A DNA stretch of 64,000 bases, from positions 1,240,001 through 1,304,000 of the forward strand of contig NZ_CP028035.1 of the NCBI RefSeq assembly GCF_005491205.1. Reading direction: 5' to 3'. Below the pieces are notes generated by a model. That model saw only the letters and a program-made list of their open reading frames with translations, was not told where the DNA came from and did not search any database. Below, piece by piece: positions 15,231 through 27,520 of this stretch. Every line of letters begins with the position of its first letter. Position 1 is the stretch's first letter. The position numbers were made by a program, and so were the translations under genes. The stretch comes from Nissabacter sp. SGAir0207. Its GTDB lineage: Bacteria; Pseudomonadota; Gammaproteobacteria; Enterobacterales; Enterobacteriaceae.

Positions 15231-15458
15231 TTAATGGGCTGTATCGTCGCGGACTGAAGCCTGCAACGCGTCGGCAAACGAGCGCGCCAGGTGTTTACGC
15301 TGCGCCGGCGCAACGCTGGTATTGATCAGATTGGTCACCATATTGCCCAGCACCATCAATGAGAGATCGGTCGGGGTACGGTGCTTCTCCAGAACGCTCA
15401 CCAGCTCGGCAAGCAGTTGTTCGACGTGTTCGTCGCTGTAACGGGATGATTGTGGCAT
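15231..15458 (-). CDS. yejL: UPF0352 family protein YejL
   Basis: This 75-residue protein nearly matches E. coli YejL throughout ([36 protein letters not shown]). The fold is a small helical dimer; its function is unknown. It is co-transcribed with yejM, which it precedes. The ribosome binding site is weak. Confidence 0.93.
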   Translation of the reverse strand: MPQSSRYSDEHVEQLLAELVSVLEKHRTPTDLSLMVLGNMVTNLINTSVAPAQRKHLARSFADALQASVRDDTAH

Positions 15459-15652
15459 AGTTTACTGTGCTTCTTAACCTGACAAAGTCCAATATCTTAA
15501 CGTATAGACGCGTGAGTTTCCCCACTTTTATAACATTATACGCGACGTGGGCGTAAGCCTGCGCCCGGCCCCCCGCTTTTAAGTTGCAGCAAGCCGCCTT
15601 CGGTGTTTGAATACGCGGCGCACGGCATACCCCACCACGAGAGGAGAGCACC

Positions 15653-16663
15653 ATGAGTCTGGATATCGGCCAGATCGCCCTACACCAGTTGATCAAACGG
15701 GACGAGCAGACACTTGAGGTGGTACTGCGCGACTCCCTGCTTACCACCAATGCGGCGGTGGATGAGATGATGGCTGAGTTGCACCGCGTCTACAGCGCCA
15801 AGAGCAAGGCCTATGGCCTGTTCAATGAGGGGAGCGAGCTGGCTGACGCGCTGCGTGCCTGCCGCAAGGGCGACGACGATTTCCTCGCCTTCTCCCGCGC
15901 CGCCACCGGCCGGCTGCGCGATGAGCTGGCCAAATACCCGTTCGCCAGCGGTGGCGTGGTGCTGTTCTGCCAGTATCGCTACCTGGCGGTGGAGTACCTA
16001 TTGATTGCGGTGTTGGATAACTGCCCAAGTATGCGCGTCAATGAGCAGCTCGACATCAGCAGCACCCACTATCTGGACATCAACCATGCGGACATCGTGG
16101 CGCGCATCGATCTGACCGAGTGGGAGACCAACCCGGAGTCGAGCCGTTACCTCACCTTCCTGAAGGGGCGGGTAGGGCGCAAGGTCGCGGACTTCTTCAT
16201 GGATTTCCTCGGCGCGGCCGAGGGGCTGGACACCAAGGCGCAGAACCGCGGCCTGTTGCAGGCGGTGGATGACTACTGTGCCGAGGGGCAACTGGATAAG
16301 AACGAGCGTCAGGCTTATCGCCAGCAGGTCTACAGCTACTGCAACGAGCAGTTGCAGGCCGGCGAGGAGATTGCGCTGACGGAACTGGCACAGGCGCTGC
16401 CGCCGATTGGCGAGCGCGATTTCAAGCAGTTCTCACAGGATGAGGGCTACTCGCTGGAGGAGAATTTCCCGGCGGATCGCAGCACCCTGCGCCAGCTGAC
16501 CAAATTCTCTGGCAGCGGCGGCGGGCTGAGCATCAACTTTGACGCGCTGCTGATGGGGGAGCGGATCTTCTGGGACCCGGCCACCGACACGCTGACCATC
16601 AAGGGCACGCCGCCCAACTTGCGTGACCAGCTGCAACGCCGCCTGAGCGGGGGCGACAAATAG
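15653..16663 (+). CDS. yejK: Nucleoid-associated protein YejK/NdpA
   Basis: This 336-residue protein matches the NdpA family ([19 protein letters not shown] at the start; FLGAAEG and [13 protein letters not shown] further on). It associates with the nucleoid in E. coli; the precise role is not settled. GAGGAGAGCACC precedes the ATG. It diverges from yejL-yejM across a 194-bp spacer and shares a bidirectional terminator with rplY. Confidence 0.95.
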   Translation: MSLDIGQIALHQLIKRDEQTLEVVLRDSLLTTNAAVDEMMAELHRVYSAKSKAYGLFNEGSELADALRACRKGDDDFLAFSRAATGRLRDELAKYPFASGGVVLFCQYRYLAVEYLLIAVLDNCPSMRVNEQLDISSTHYLDINHADIVARIDLTEWETNPESSRYLTFLKGRVGRKVADFFMDFLGAAEGLDTKAQNRGLLQAVDDYCAEGQLDKNERQAYRQQVYSYCNEQLQAGEEIALTELAQALPPIGERDFKQFSQDEGYSLEENFPADRSTLRQLTKFSGSGGGLSINFDALLMGERIFWDPATDTLTIKGTPPNLRDQLQRRLSGGDK

Positions 16664-16684
16664 CCAGCCTGTTTTCAGGGCAAT

Positions 16685-16712
16685 AAAAAACGCCGCAGAT
16701 GCGGCGTTTTTT
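16685..16712. terminator. Bidirectional terminator between yejK and rplY
   Basis: AAAAAACGCCGC and GCGGCGTTTTTT form a symmetric stem around AGAT, with A and T tracts on opposite sides. It serves the two converging genes. Confidence 0.9.
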
Positions 16713-16755
16713 ATTTGGCGAACCCCGGCGTCCCGGAGCCATCATACTGCGTTGC

Positions 16756-17040
16756 TTATGCGCGAACGAAGTCGATGTGAGCCAGTTTCGGCTTGAACGG
16801 GTGACGCTGTACAGCCTGAACTTTAACTTTGGTCTCTTTACCGTCGACAACCAGAGTCAGGGTTTCGCCATAGAATTCAGCTTTCGCTTCCATGTTCTTA
16901 ACCAGATCATGGTCCAGCTCGATAGCGATCGGTGCTTCAGTACCGCCGTAAATGATTGCTGGGAATTTGTTAGCTGCGCGCAGGCGGCGGCTCGCACCCT
17001 TACCCTGCTCTTTACGTACTTCTACATTGATAGTGAACAT
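16756..17040 (-). CDS. rplY: 50S ribosomal protein L25
   Basis: This 94-residue protein is the short enterobacterial L25 ([44 protein letters not shown]). It binds 5S rRNA in the large subunit. Length and sequence match E. coli RplY. It is transcribed alone, towards yejK. Only a weak AAGAGA precedes the ATG. Confidence 0.97.
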   Translation of the reverse strand: MFTINVEVRKEQGKGASRRLRAANKFPAIIYGGTEAPIAIELDHDLVKNMEAKAEFYGETLTLVVDGKETKVKVQAVQRHPFKPKLAHIDFVRA

Positions 17041-17177
17041 TGTTTTTTCTCTTTAAGAAATTAACCCTGCTACAGGCGACCCAGCAACAGGTAGGAGATT
17101 TCAGCGTTGCGCCTTTTCAGGCGGCAAAGCGGGCGGCATTTTACCGGATTACTCCTGTCGCGGCAATGAAAATAGCC

Positions 17178-18938
17178 TTAGCCGCGCAGTTCATTGGCGC
17201 GGCGGAAGCGCCCCTGATAGTCGAACACCTTTTCGCGGATCTGCCAGAAGCGCCCCTTCAGGCGCGCCACCACAAAATCGGGGTGGCGGAACAGCGCCTG
17301 CTGCGCCAGCACGTCGGCGGCGCTCTGCCAGCTAAAGGGCACGCCCGGCGCGCGCTGGTGCGGCCGCACGAACAGCTGCTGGAACGCCAGTTTCTGCGCC
17401 GGGCTGCTCAGGCGGAAGCGCTCGCTGGCGCTGGCGCCATCCTCGTCGTAGTAGGTGACGTTCAGCCATTCGCCTTTGTCATCGCGCCCGCTCTCCAGCG
17501 CCATGCCACCGCAGCGCAGCACCAGCGCATCTTTCAGCTTCAGCGCCGCCTTCAGCATGTCATCGGGATCGACCAGCACCTGATTGCACTGGTGGCAGCG
17601 GCGCGCGGCGATGTCATTCTCCGCGCCGCAGTGCGGGCAGCTTTTGGCGCGGAAGCGGAAGTCGCACTGCTCGCGGTGGCCCTCATCGTCCTCGAACCAG
17701 CCCTGGCAGCGGCGGCCAAAGTGCTCAATCACCGTGCCGTCCGGCAGCGCCTTGCCCCAGAACAGGTTGGCGAAACCGCAGGCCGGGCAGAACACCTGCA
17801 CCGGCTGGTTGTCAGAGGCCCCCTTGGCGGCACCCACCTCCGGCGTGAACAGGTCGTGCGGGTTGCCAGCGTAGTCGAGGATCAGGCAATCCTGCTTGCC
17901 GGGGCTGAGGCGCAGGCCGCGGCCCACGATCTGCTGGTAGAGGCTGACCGACTCGGTCGGGCGCAGAATGGCAATCAGGTCAACGTGTGGCGCGTCAAAG
18001 CCGGTGGTCAGTACCGCCACGTTGACCAGATAGCGCAGTTGCTGCTGCTTGAAGGCCTCAATCAGCCGATCACGCTCGGCGGGCGGCGTCTGGGCGCTCA
18101 CCAGTGCCGCCTCGCCAGCCGGTAGCAGGCCGTGGATCTCGCCAGCGTGCTCGACGGTGGCAGCGAAGATCATCACCCCACGCCGGTCGGCGGCATACTC
18201 CATGATCTGGCTGATGATGTGCGGGGTGATGCGCTGTTGCTGCTTCAGCTCGCGGTTCAATTCAGATTCGTTGAACAGCCCGTTGCTGTTGGCCTGCAAG
18301 CGGCTGAAATCATACTGCACCACCGGCATGTCGAGCCGCTCCGGCGGCACCAGAAAGCCATGCTTGATCATGTAGCGCAGCGGCAGCTCATAGATGCAGT
18401 CGCGGAACAGGCTCTTTTCATCGCCGCGCACCATGCCGTGGTAGTGGAACTGGTAGATCCACCCCTTGCCGAGGCGGTAGGGGGTGGCGGTCAGCCCCAG
18501 CAGCCGCAGCTGGGGGTTGGCGCGCCGCAGGTGGTTAAGCACCTGCTGGTACTGGCTCTCATCCTCGTCGCTGATGCGGTGGCACTCATCGACAATCAGC
18601 AATGAGAAGGCACCATCGAACTGGTCGAGGTTGCGCGCCACCGACTGCACGCTGCCGAACACCACTTTGCCAGCGCTCGCCTTCTGTTGCAGCCCGGCGG
18701 CGAAGATGTCCGCCTCCAGCCCATAGGCGCGATACTTGGCATGGTTCTGCGCCACCAGCTCCTTGACGTGCGCCAGCACCAGCACCCGGCCGCGCGCCAG
18801 CCGCGCCAGTTCAGCGATCACCAGACTCTTGCCAGCCCCGGTGGGCAGCACGATCACCGCCGGATCCTGGCGACGGCGGAAGTAGCTCAGCGTGGCCTCG
18901 ACGGCCTCGCGCTGGTAGGGGCGAAGGGTAAATGACAT
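17178..18938 (-). CDS. radD: Superfamily 2 helicase-like ATPase RadD (YejH)
   Basis: This 586-residue protein has an SF2 ATPase core: PTGAGKS (Walker A), DECHR (motif II), LLGLTATP (motif III) and QIVGRGLRL (motif VI). The C-terminal part has two zinc-ribbon-like motifs ([24 protein letters not shown]). E. coli RadD has exactly this length and acts in double-strand-break repair and recombination, helping resolve RecA intermediates. The ATG at 18938 ([13 protein letters not shown]) has AGGA six bases upstream and matches the E. coli start; an upstream ATG at 18977 is not used. Confidence 0.95.
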   Translation of the reverse strand: MSFTLRPYQREAVEATLSYFRRRQDPAVIVLPTGAGKSLVIAELARLARGRVLVLAHVKELVAQNHAKYRAYGLEADIFAAGLQQKASAGKVVFGSVQSVARNLDQFDGAFSLLIVDECHRISDEDESQYQQVLNHLRRANPQLRLLGLTATPYRLGKGWIYQFHYHGMVRGDEKSLFRDCIYELPLRYMIKHGFLVPPERLDMPVVQYDFSRLQANSNGLFNESELNRELKQQQRITPHIISQIMEYAADRRGVMIFAATVEHAGEIHGLLPAGEAALVSAQTPPAERDRLIEAFKQQQLRYLVNVAVLTTGFDAPHVDLIAILRPTESVSLYQQIVGRGLRLSPGKQDCLILDYAGNPHDLFTPEVGAAKGASDNQPVQVFCPACGFANLFWGKALPDGTVIEHFGRRCQGWFEDDEGHREQCDFRFRAKSCPHCGAENDIAARRCHQCNQVLVDPDDMLKAALKLKDALVLRCGGMALESGRDDKGEWLNVTYYDEDGASASERFRLSSPAQKLAFQQLFVRPHQRAPGVPFSWQSAADVLAQQALFRHPDFVVARLKGRFWQIREKVFDYQGRFRRANELRG

Positions 18939-19163
18939 GGGGTGTCCTGCAACAGAAGGGGGCGGTAATTCAGCCAACAGTATGCCAAATTTCAGCCCGC
19001 ATGGCGACCCGGCCAGATAAGCCGCGCCCGTGGCTATGATAGCGCGGCAAGCCCGGCTATACTGGCGGGTTCATATTGCCCTCCCACCCCCTCGGGAGGG
19101 CTGTCATCGATGGCGCGCGGCCGCAGGCAGCGTGGCCGCTCCTCAAAGGGCGTAAAAGATTTA

Positions 19164-19868
19164 ATGCGACTGGACAAGTTTTTATCTCAGCAACTGGGCA
19201 TCAGCCGGGCGCTGGTGGCGCGTGAGCTGCGCGCCAAACGCGTAACGGTAGACGGCGAGATCGTCAAAAGCGGGGCGCTGAAGCTCACGCCGGAGAACGT
19301 GGTGGAATTTGATGGCAACCCGCTCGAACAGCAGAACGGGCCGCGCTACTTCATGCTGAACAAGCCGCAGGGCTATGTCTGCTCCACGGATGACCCCGAT
19401 CACCCGACAGTGCTCTACTTCCTGGATGAGCCGGTGGCGTACAAGCTGCACGCCGCGGGCCGACTGGATATCGATACCACCGGGCTGGTGCTGATGACCG
19501 ACGACGGCCAGTGGTCGCACCGCATCACCGCGCCAAAGCACCACTGCGAGAAGACCTATTTGGTGACGCTGGAGCAGCCGCTGTCGCCGGAGACGCCGCA
19601 GCAGTTCCTCGACGGCGTGCAGCTGCACGGCGAGAAGAACCTGACCCTGCCGGCACAGCTGGAGCAGCTGGAGCCGACGTTGGTGCGCCTGACCATCCGC
19701 GAGGGGCGCTACCATCAGGTGAAGCGTATGTTCGCCGCCGTCGGCAACCGCGTGCTGGAGCTGCACCGCGAACGTATCGGCGCGATTGCGCTGGATGAGG
19801 ATCTGGCACCGGGCGAGTATCGCCCCCTGACCGACGATGAGATTGCCAGCGTCGGCGTGCCGCGCTGA
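19164..19868 (+). CDS. rsuA: 16S rRNA pseudouridine(516) synthase
   Basis: This 234-residue protein begins with an S4-like RNA-binding domain ([18 protein letters not shown]). The RsuA-family catalytic domain follows, with the Asp-bearing motif ([19 protein letters not shown]) and the ending [16 protein letters not shown]. It makes pseudouridine 516 in 16S rRNA. The start at 19164 matches E. coli RsuA; a longer frame opens at 19110 but its extra residues are unlike the family. It diverges from radD. A terminator separates it from bcr. Confidence 0.95.
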   Translation: MRLDKFLSQQLGISRALVARELRAKRVTVDGEIVKSGALKLTPENVVEFDGNPLEQQNGPRYFMLNKPQGYVCSTDDPDHPTVLYFLDEPVAYKLHAAGRLDIDTTGLVLMTDDGQWSHRITAPKHHCEKTYLVTLEQPLSPETPQQFLDGVQLHGEKNLTLPAQLEQLEPTLVRLTIREGRYHQVKRMFAAVGNRVLELHRERIGAIALDEDLAPGEYRPLTDDEIASVGVPR

Positions 19869-19877
19869 TGACATTGA

Positions 19878-19904
19878 CGCCTGCGGCCCCGCAGGCGTTT
19901 TTTT
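19878..19904 (+). terminator. rsuA terminator
   Basis: CGCCTGCG and CGCAGGCG form an 8-bp stem with loop GCCC, followed by seven T residues. It lies between rsuA and the start of bcr. Confidence 0.85.
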
Positions 19905-19923
19905 AGAGACAGGAGCAGTAAAG

Positions 19924-21132
19924 GTGCAAGAAAAGCGCGCGTCCCAGACGGGATTGGTGTTGATTTTGGGACTGTTGTCGATGCTGATGCCGCTGGCGAT
20001 AGATATGTATCTGCCCAGTATGCCAGTGATCGCCAAGGAGTTCGGCGTTTCCGGCGGCAGCGTGCAGATGACGCTGAGCGCCTATGTATTGGGCTTTGCC
20101 ATCGGCCAGCTCTTCTACGGCCCGATGGCCGACAGCCTGGGGCGCAAGCCGGTGATCCTCGGCGGCACGCTGGTGTTTGCCCTGGCGGGCGCGGCCTGCG
20201 CGATGGCGCAATCGGTTGACCAGCTAGTGCACATGCGCTTCCTGCATGGCCTCTCGGCGGCGGCGGCCAGCGTGGTGATCAATGCCCTGATGCGGGACAT
20301 GTTCACCAAGGAGGAGTTCTCCCGCATGATGTCGTTCGTGATGCTGGTGATGACGGTGGCCCCGCTGCTGGCCCCAATGCTGGGCGGCGCGCTGATGGTG
20401 CTGTTCACCTGGCACGCCATCTTCTGGAGCATGGCCGGTGCGGCGCTGGTGGCCTCGCTGCTGGTGCTGCTGTTCATCCGTGAGACGCTGCCCAAAGAGC
20501 GGCGGCAGAAGTTTAACCTGCGCACCACCGCCGGCAACTTCGCCAGCCTGTTCCGCCACAAGCGGGTGTTCAGCTACATGCTGGCGAGCGGCTTCTCTTT
20601 CGCGGGCATGTTCTCCTTCCTGAGCTGCGGGCCGTTTGTCTACATTGAGCTGAACGGTGTGTCGCCGCAGCACTTCGGCTTCTACTTTGCGCTGAACGTG
20701 GTGTTTATGGTGGTGATGACGCTGTTCAACAGCCGCAACGTGCGCCGCGTCGGGGCCAGCGGCATGTTCCGCATCGGTTTGCTGGTGCAGTTCGTGATGG
20801 GCATCTGGCTGCTGGTGGCGACCGCCTCCGGCCTCGGCTTCTGGGCGCTGGTGCTGGGTGTGGCCGGTTATGTGGGCTGCATCGCGATGGTCACCTCCAA
20901 TGCGATGGCAGTGATCATGGATGACTTCCCGCACATGGCGGGCACCGCCGCCTCGCTGGCTGGCACCCTGCGCTTTGGCAGCGGGGCGCTGATTGGCTCC
21001 CTGCTCTCGATGCTGCCCGCGCACAGCGCCTGGCCGATGGTCGGCTCCATGGCCTTCTGCATCACCGCCGCGGGCCTGCTCTACCTCTACGCCAGCCGTC
21101 CCGGCAAGGCAGCGGCCGCCACGGCCAGCTAA
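19924..21132 (+). CDS. bcr: MFS drug efflux transporter Bcr
   Basis: This 402-residue transporter is of the DHA1 family with 12 membrane helices. It carries the loop 2-3 signature ([11 protein letters not shown]) and segments identical in kind to E. coli Bcr ([35 protein letters not shown]). Bcr exports bicyclomycin, sulfonamides and some dipeptides by proton antiport. The start is a GTG at 19924 with AGGAG eight bases upstream. Longer in-frame readings overlap rsuA and lack family support. Confidence 0.93.
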   Translation: MQEKRASQTGLVLILGLLSMLMPLAIDMYLPSMPVIAKEFGVSGGSVQMTLSAYVLGFAIGQLFYGPMADSLGRKPVILGGTLVFALAGAACAMAQSVDQLVHMRFLHGLSAAAASVVINALMRDMFTKEEFSRMMSFVMLVMTVAPLLAPMLGGALMVLFTWHAIFWSMAGAALVASLLVLLFIRETLPKERRQKFNLRTTAGNFASLFRHKRVFSYMLASGFSFAGMFSFLSCGPFVYIELNGVSPQHFGFYFALNVVFMVVMTLFNSRNVRRVGASGMFRIGLLVQFVMGIWLLVATASGLGFWALVLGVAGYVGCIAMVTSNAMAVIMDDFPHMAGTAASLAGTLRFGSGALIGSLLSMLPAHSAWPMVGSMAFCITAAGLLYLYASRPGKAAAATAS

Positions 21133-21138
21133 CCTCCT

Positions 21139-21175
21139 ATCGCGGCCCGCACAGGGCCGCGATCTGCCTCTTTTT
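21139..21175 (+). terminator. Probable bcr terminator
   Basis: ATCGCGGCCC and GGGCCGCGAT form a 10-bp stem with loop GCACA, followed by CTGCCTCTTTTT. The T run is displaced by about seven bases. Confidence 0.6.
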
Positions 21176-21528
21176 CCTGCCTTTTTTTGCCCGTTGAGGG
21201 GTTTCCCTCAAAGTCAATTTGTTTACATGCAAATCAATTAGTTACGCAATGAAATTGTCTTTTCTGCCGCCAATTGTTTCTTTTTTGTAAAATAATAAGG
21301 TATAAAAAGTAATCAGATTGCACAAAAATGGTTGAGATACAGCGAGTAAAGGGTTACAACTAACAAAAAATGAGACCTGGCTCTCACCGTTTCCGGGCGC
21401 GACAGGGCCTCGGCGGGTGAACCCGGCCATCCGTCATAACGCGTTTTTCACCCAAGGCAGGGCGGCAAGTGCTGGCCGCACCAAGTTGGGCAACGCGCGG
21501 TGATAACCTGATCTTCTGGGGATTGAAC
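21176..21528. other. A+T-rich intergenic region upstream of yejG
   Basis: No gene is supported here. The stretch is A+T-rich in the middle (21220-21330) and presumably carries the yejG promoter. No operator was recognised. Confidence 0.5.
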
Positions 21529-21854
21529 GTGAACACGATGCCGCTCTCTGTGGTACACCGCTTGCCGCACCACTACCGCTGGCTGGCTGGCTTCACTGGC
21601 GTCAAGGTGGAGCCGGTTCCCCCTGCCAGCGATGGCGATAACCTGATCGGCCTGAAACTGCTGAGCCACGATGGCGACTCTGCCTGGCAGGTGCTGGAGA
21701 AGCTGCGCCTGACGCTGGCGGAGATCCAGGTGGACTCCTCGGTGGTGGAGTGGGAAGGGGAGCCGTGCCTGTTTGTCGGCGGCAATGACGAAGACGCTAC
21801 CCTCTGCCGCCTGAAAAACGTTGGCGCGGCGATTGCCGATTCGCTTAAGGCGCT

Positions 21855-21867
<13 letters not shown>
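21529..21867 (+). CDS. yejG: YejG family protein
   Basis: This 112-residue protein aligns with E. coli YejG (LSVVHRLPHHYRW, IGLKLLSHDGD, EGEPCLFV, CRLKNVGAAIA). The start is a GTG at 21529, preceded by GGGGA with six bases spacing, and it coincides with the E. coli start in alignment. Its function is unknown in detail; in E. coli it has been linked to aminoglycoside tolerance. The 3' end overlaps yejF, which converges on it, by 13 bp. Confidence 0.88.
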
Positions 21868-23477
<1,610 letters not shown>

Positions 23478-23478
23478 A

Positions 23479-24498
23479 TCAGTAGGCCTTGTTCGGGTCA
23501 AAGGCGTCGCGCACCGCGTCACCAATAAAGATCAACAGGGAGAGCAGGAGGGCCAGCACGGCAAAGGCCACCAGCCCCAGCCAGGGTGCCTGCAGGTTAT
23601 TTTTGCCCTCCAGCAGCAGCGCGCCGAGGGAGGGGGAGCCAATCGGCAGGCCAAAACCGAGGAAATCCAGCGAGGTGAGGGTGGTGATCGCGCCGCACAG
23701 GATAAACGGCAGGTAGGTGAGGGTGGCGACCATCGCATTCGGCAGCATGTGCCGCAGGATAATCTGCCGGTCGGGCACCCCCATCGCCTGCGCCGCGCGG
23801 ATATAGTCAAAGTTGCGCGCGCGCAGGAACTCGGCGCGCACCACGCCCACCAGCGTCATCCAGCCAAACAGCACGGTGATCAGCAGCAGCCACCAGAAGC
23901 TGGGCTGCACCACGCTCGAGAGCAGGATCAGCAGGAACAGCGTCGGCATCCCTGACCACACTTCAATAAAGCGCTGGCCGAGCAGGTCGATGCGCCCGCC
24001 ATAGTAGCCCTGCACCGCGCCAGCCAGAATGCCGAGCGCGCTGGTGCAGAGGGTCAGCAGCAGGCCAAACAGCATCGAGATACGGAAGCCATACAGCACC
24101 TGCGCCAGCACGTCGCCGCCCTTGCTGTCGGTGCCGAGCCAGTTGTGGCGATCCGGCGGCGAGGGGAAGGGGCCGCCAGCAAAGTTGATGGTGCGGTAGC
24201 TGTAGCGCACCGGCGCCCAGATGGCCCAGCCATGCTGCGCGATCTGCGCCTGCACCGCCGGGTCCTGGTAGTCCGCTGCCGTCTCCAGCGGGCTGCCGAA
24301 GGTGCTCTCCGGGTAGTCCACCACCAGCGGCAGGTAGAACTCGCCCTGATAACGCACCAGCAGCGGCCGCTCATTCGCCAGCACGTTCGCCAACAGCGCC
24401 AGCGCAAACAGCAGCAGGAAGATCCACAGCGACCAGTAGCCGCGCCGGTTGTGACAGAAGCGCGCCCAGCGCGCGCGGTTCAGGGGAGAGAGGCTCAT
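23479..24498 (-). CDS. yejE: Oligopeptide ABC transporter permease YejE
   Basis: This 339-residue permease is of the DppC/OppC class, with the large periplasmic segment between helix 1 and 2 seen in E. coli YejE ([35 protein letters not shown]) and the cytoplasmic coupling loop ([21 protein letters not shown]). It pairs with YejB to form the channel. It overlaps yejB by four bases (ATGA), so translation is coupled. Confidence 0.95.
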   Translation of the reverse strand: MSLSPLNRARWARFCHNRRGYWSLWIFLLLFALALLANVLANERPLLVRYQGEFYLPLVVDYPESTFGSPLETAADYQDPAVQAQIAQHGWAIWAPVRYSYRTINFAGGPFPSPPDRHNWLGTDSKGGDVLAQVLYGFRISMLFGLLLTLCTSALGILAGAVQGYYGGRIDLLGQRFIEVWSGMPTLFLLILLSSVVQPSFWWLLLITVLFGWMTLVGVVRAEFLRARNFDYIRAAQAMGVPDRQIILRHMLPNAMVATLTYLPFILCGAITTLTSLDFLGFGLPIGSPSLGALLLEGKNNLQAPWLGLVAFAVLALLLSLLIFIGDAVRDAFDPNKAY

Positions 24499-25583
24499 CC
24501 GCGCCCCTCAAAGTCGATGCGCGGATCGACCAGCGTGTAGGTGATATCGCTGAGGATATTCAGCAGCAGGCCAATCAGCGTGAAGATGTAAAGGGTGCCG
24601 AACATCACCGGGTAGTCGCGTTGCAGGGTGGCGTCATAGCCCAGCAAGCCAAGGCCGTTCAGGGAGAACATCACCTCGATCAGCAGCGAACCGGTAAAGA
24701 ACATGCTGATAAAGGTGGCCGGGAAGCCCGCGATCACCAGCAGCATGGCGTTACGGAACACGTGGCGGTAGAGGATCTGCTTTTCGCCCAGCCCCTTGGC
24801 GCGCGCCGTCACCACATACTGCTTGCGCACCTCATCCAGAAAGGCATTTTTGGTCAGCATGGTCAGGGTGGCGAAGCCGCCAATCACCGTCGCCAGCACC
24901 GGCAGGGTAAGGTGCCAGAAGTAGTCCGCCACCTTGCCATACCAGGGCAGGGTGTCAAAGTTGCCGGAGACCAGCCCGCGCAGCGGGAACCAGTCGAGGT
25001 AACTGCCGCCAGCGAACAGCACTATCAGCAGGATGGCAAACAGGAAGGCCGGGATGGCGTAGCCAAAGATAATCAGGCTGCTGCTCCAGGTGTCGAAGGC
25101 GCTGCCATTGTGCACCGCCTTGCGGATGCCGAGCGGGATGGAGACCAGATAGATGATCAGCGTGCTCCAGACGCCGAGGCTGGCGGAGACCGGCAGGCTC
25201 TGCACCACCAGATCCATCACCGACGCGCCACGGAACAGGCTGTCGCCGAAATCGAGCCGGGCGTAGCGCCACAGCATCTCCAGGTAGCGCTCATGCAGCG
25301 GCTTGTCGAAGCCAAAGCGCGCCGTGATCTCCGCCACCACCTCCGGGTCCAGCCCGCGCGCGCCCCGGTAGGCACCGTCGCCCGCCGCCGGGCGCGCGCT
25401 ACCGAGCGACTCACTGCCGGCGGTATTGACCGCCAGCCCGCTGCCCTGACCAAACTGGATATTGGCGATCGCCTGATCCACCGGGCCGCCGGGGGCAATC
25501 TGCACGATCAAAAAGTTCAGCGTGATGATCGCCCACAGCGTGGGGATGATCAGCAGCAGGCGGCGCAGCACATAGCGGGTCAC
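24495..25583 (-). CDS. yejB: Oligopeptide ABC transporter permease YejB
   Basis: This 362-residue DppB-class permease starts [20 protein letters not shown]. It has the family's insertion after helix 1 (about residues 38-80) and a coupling loop ([20 protein letters not shown]). E. coli YejB is of about the same length. It is the second gene of the yejABEF operon, 29 bp after yejA. Confidence 0.95.
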   Translation of the reverse strand: MTRYVLRRLLLIIPTLWAIITLNFLIVQIAPGGPVDQAIANIQFGQGSGLAVNTAGSESLGSARPAAGDGAYRGARGLDPEVVAEITARFGFDKPLHERYLEMLWRYARLDFGDSLFRGASVMDLVVQSLPVSASLGVWSTLIIYLVSIPLGIRKAVHNGSAFDTWSSSLIIFGYAIPAFLFAILLIVLFAGGSYLDWFPLRGLVSGNFDTLPWYGKVADYFWHLTLPVLATVIGGFATLTMLTKNAFLDEVRKQYVVTARAKGLGEKQILYRHVFRNAMLLVIAGFPATFISMFFTGSLLIEVMFSLNGLGLLGYDATLQRDYPVMFGTLYIFTLIGLLLNILSDITYTLVDPRIDFEGRG

Positions 25584-25612
25584 CGTGTCTCTCCCATCTT
25601 GATTGTTGCTCC

Positions 25613-27424
25613 TTAGCGCCGTTCGGCCGGCAGGCGGGCCGCTTTATTGACATCGTACCACCAGCAATCGAGATCCATGCCATACAGCGGGCGGATGGCC
25701 GGTTGCGAGAATTTGTCCCAGTAGGCGTAGCGCTCGCGCTTGGAGTACCACATCGGGATCATCAGTTGTTGCCAGGTCAGCACCCGATCCAGCGCCCGCC
25801 CGAGCGCGCGCAGTGGCGCAGGCTGGCCTTGGTGCCGGACGATCGCCTCCACCAGCTGGTCAATCGCCGGATCCTGCACGCCGGGGGCGTTGTAGCTGGA
25901 GTCGAGGTAGCCCGACGCCCAGCGCACCATCAGGTCACCGTTCGGGTACTGCATCGCGCGGTAGAGCGTCGGCAGCATGTCATAGTCCCGGCTGCGCAGG
26001 CGGCTGAGGAACTGTGAGTTGTCCACCTCGCGCAGGGTGAGGGTGATGCCCAGCCGCTGCAAGTTGTGCTGGAACGGCAGCACGAACTGGTTATTGCCGC
26101 CAGCGGGCAGCAGCAGCTCAAACTGGAACGGCGCGCCGCTGCGCGCGTCCACCAGCTGCTGGTCGCGCACCTCATAGCCAGCCTCGCGCAGCAACGCCGT
26201 CGCCTTCAGCAGGTTGGCGCGGTCATTGCCACTGCCGTCGCTGCGCGGCGGCTGGTAGAGGGTGGTGAACACCTCCGGCGGCACCTTGCCCTTCAGCGGG
26301 CCGAGCCACGCCAGCTCCGCCGCGTCCGGGTAGCTGCGGGCGGCGTACTCGGTGTTCTGGAAGTAGCTGTCGGCGCGCTGGTAGGCACCGTAGAACAGCG
26401 CCCGGTTCATCCACTCAAAATCAAACGCCAGCCCAATGGCCTCCCGCACCCGGCGGTCACGGAATAGCGGCCGCTGGGTATTGAAGGCCAGCCAGCGGGT
26501 GTCCTGCGCCGCCTCACTCTCTTCATCGCGCTTGGCGATATAGTTTTTGCTGAAGTTTGGCCCGGTGTACTGGGTCGCCCAGCTCTTGGGCGAGCCTTCG
26601 CTGCGAAAGTCATAACTGCCAGCCTTGAACGCCTGAAGCGCCACCTTGTCATCCAGGAAGTAGTCGTAGCGCAGCGTGTCCAGGTTGAAGCGGCCGCGGT
26701 TGACCGGCAGGTCGGCCGCCCAGTAGTCGCGCACGCGGCTGTAAACCACATACTGCCCGAGGCGGTAGTCAGTGATCTGGTAGGGGCCACCGCCCAGCGG
26801 CGGGGCGGGCAGCGGGTCGCTCAGTTTGTGCTGTTGCCAATAGTGCGCTGGCAATACGGGCAGGCCGCCCAGCAGCCCCAGCACCTGATCGCGGTCTGGC
26901 GTCGGGAACTCAAAGCGCACCGTCAGTCGGCTGATGGCGGCCACCTTCACCCCCTTGTAGAACAGCCGGAACTGCGGCACCCCCTCGGTCATGAACTTCT
27001 GGAAGGTGAAGGAGAGGTCGCGCGCGGTGACCGGTGTGCCATCCTGGAAGCGGGCGCGTGGGTTGATCGCCACCTCTACCCACTTCAGGCTGTCGGGGTA
27101 GCGGGCGGACTCGGCCACCAGCGGGTAGTAGCTGCCAATCTCATCGCTGGAGGCGACAAACAGGGTGTCATAGAGCTGGCCGCTGCGGGCGGCCGGGTTG
27201 CCGCGCATGGCGAAGCGGTTGAAGTTGTCATAAGTGCCGAGCGCCGCCTGACGCAGTGTGCCGCCTTTGGGCGCGGCCGGGTTGACGTAGTCGAAGTGGC
27301 TGAAGCCAGCCCCATATTTCGGTGTGCCAAGGATGGCGAAGGCGTAGCTCTCATTGATGATATCGGCCCTGGCCGCTGGCAGGCTGACGAGCAACAGCAG
27401 GGCAAGCAGTAATCGTGGCACCAT
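25613..27424 (-). CDS. yejA: Periplasmic oligopeptide/microcin C-binding protein YejA
   Basis: This 603-residue protein has a signal peptide ([20 protein letters not shown]). A solute-binding domain of the SBP_bac_5 (DppA/OppA) family follows ([48 protein letters not shown]). It delivers peptides, and in E. coli microcin C, to YejB/E/F. AGGAG, six bases before the ATG, supports the start. It is the first gene of the leftward operon. Confidence 0.95.
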   Translation of the reverse strand: MVPRLLLALLLLVSLPAARADIINESYAFAILGTPKYGAGFSHFDYVNPAAPKGGTLRQAALGTYDNFNRFAMRGNPAARSGQLYDTLFVASSDEIGSYYPLVAESARYPDSLKWVEVAINPRARFQDGTPVTARDLSFTFQKFMTEGVPQFRLFYKGVKVAAISRLTVRFEFPTPDRDQVLGLLGGLPVLPAHYWQQHKLSDPLPAPPLGGGPYQITDYRLGQYVVYSRVRDYWAADLPVNRGRFNLDTLRYDYFLDDKVALQAFKAGSYDFRSEGSPKSWATQYTGPNFSKNYIAKRDEESEAAQDTRWLAFNTQRPLFRDRRVREAIGLAFDFEWMNRALFYGAYQRADSYFQNTEYAARSYPDAAELAWLGPLKGKVPPEVFTTLYQPPRSDGSGNDRANLLKATALLREAGYEVRDQQLVDARSGAPFQFELLLPAGGNNQFVLPFQHNLQRLGITLTLREVDNSQFLSRLRSRDYDMLPTLYRAMQYPNGDLMVRWASGYLDSSYNAPGVQDPAIDQLVEAIVRHQGQPAPLRALGRALDRVLTWQQLMIPMWYSKRERYAYWDKFSQPAIRPLYGMDLDCWWYDVNKAARLPAERR

Positions 27425-27520
27425 GAACAGCTCCTGAAGGTGGCCGGCGCGGCGCGCCTGACATCATGCGACGCGCCGTTGTAACACACCCCCGGCCGCC
27501 AGCCAATCTGATAAACGTCG

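Noticed and set aside
17040..18125. 361-codon plus-strand frame opposite radD
   Set aside because: Shadow of the real gene, low-complexity Ala/Gln/Arg translation.
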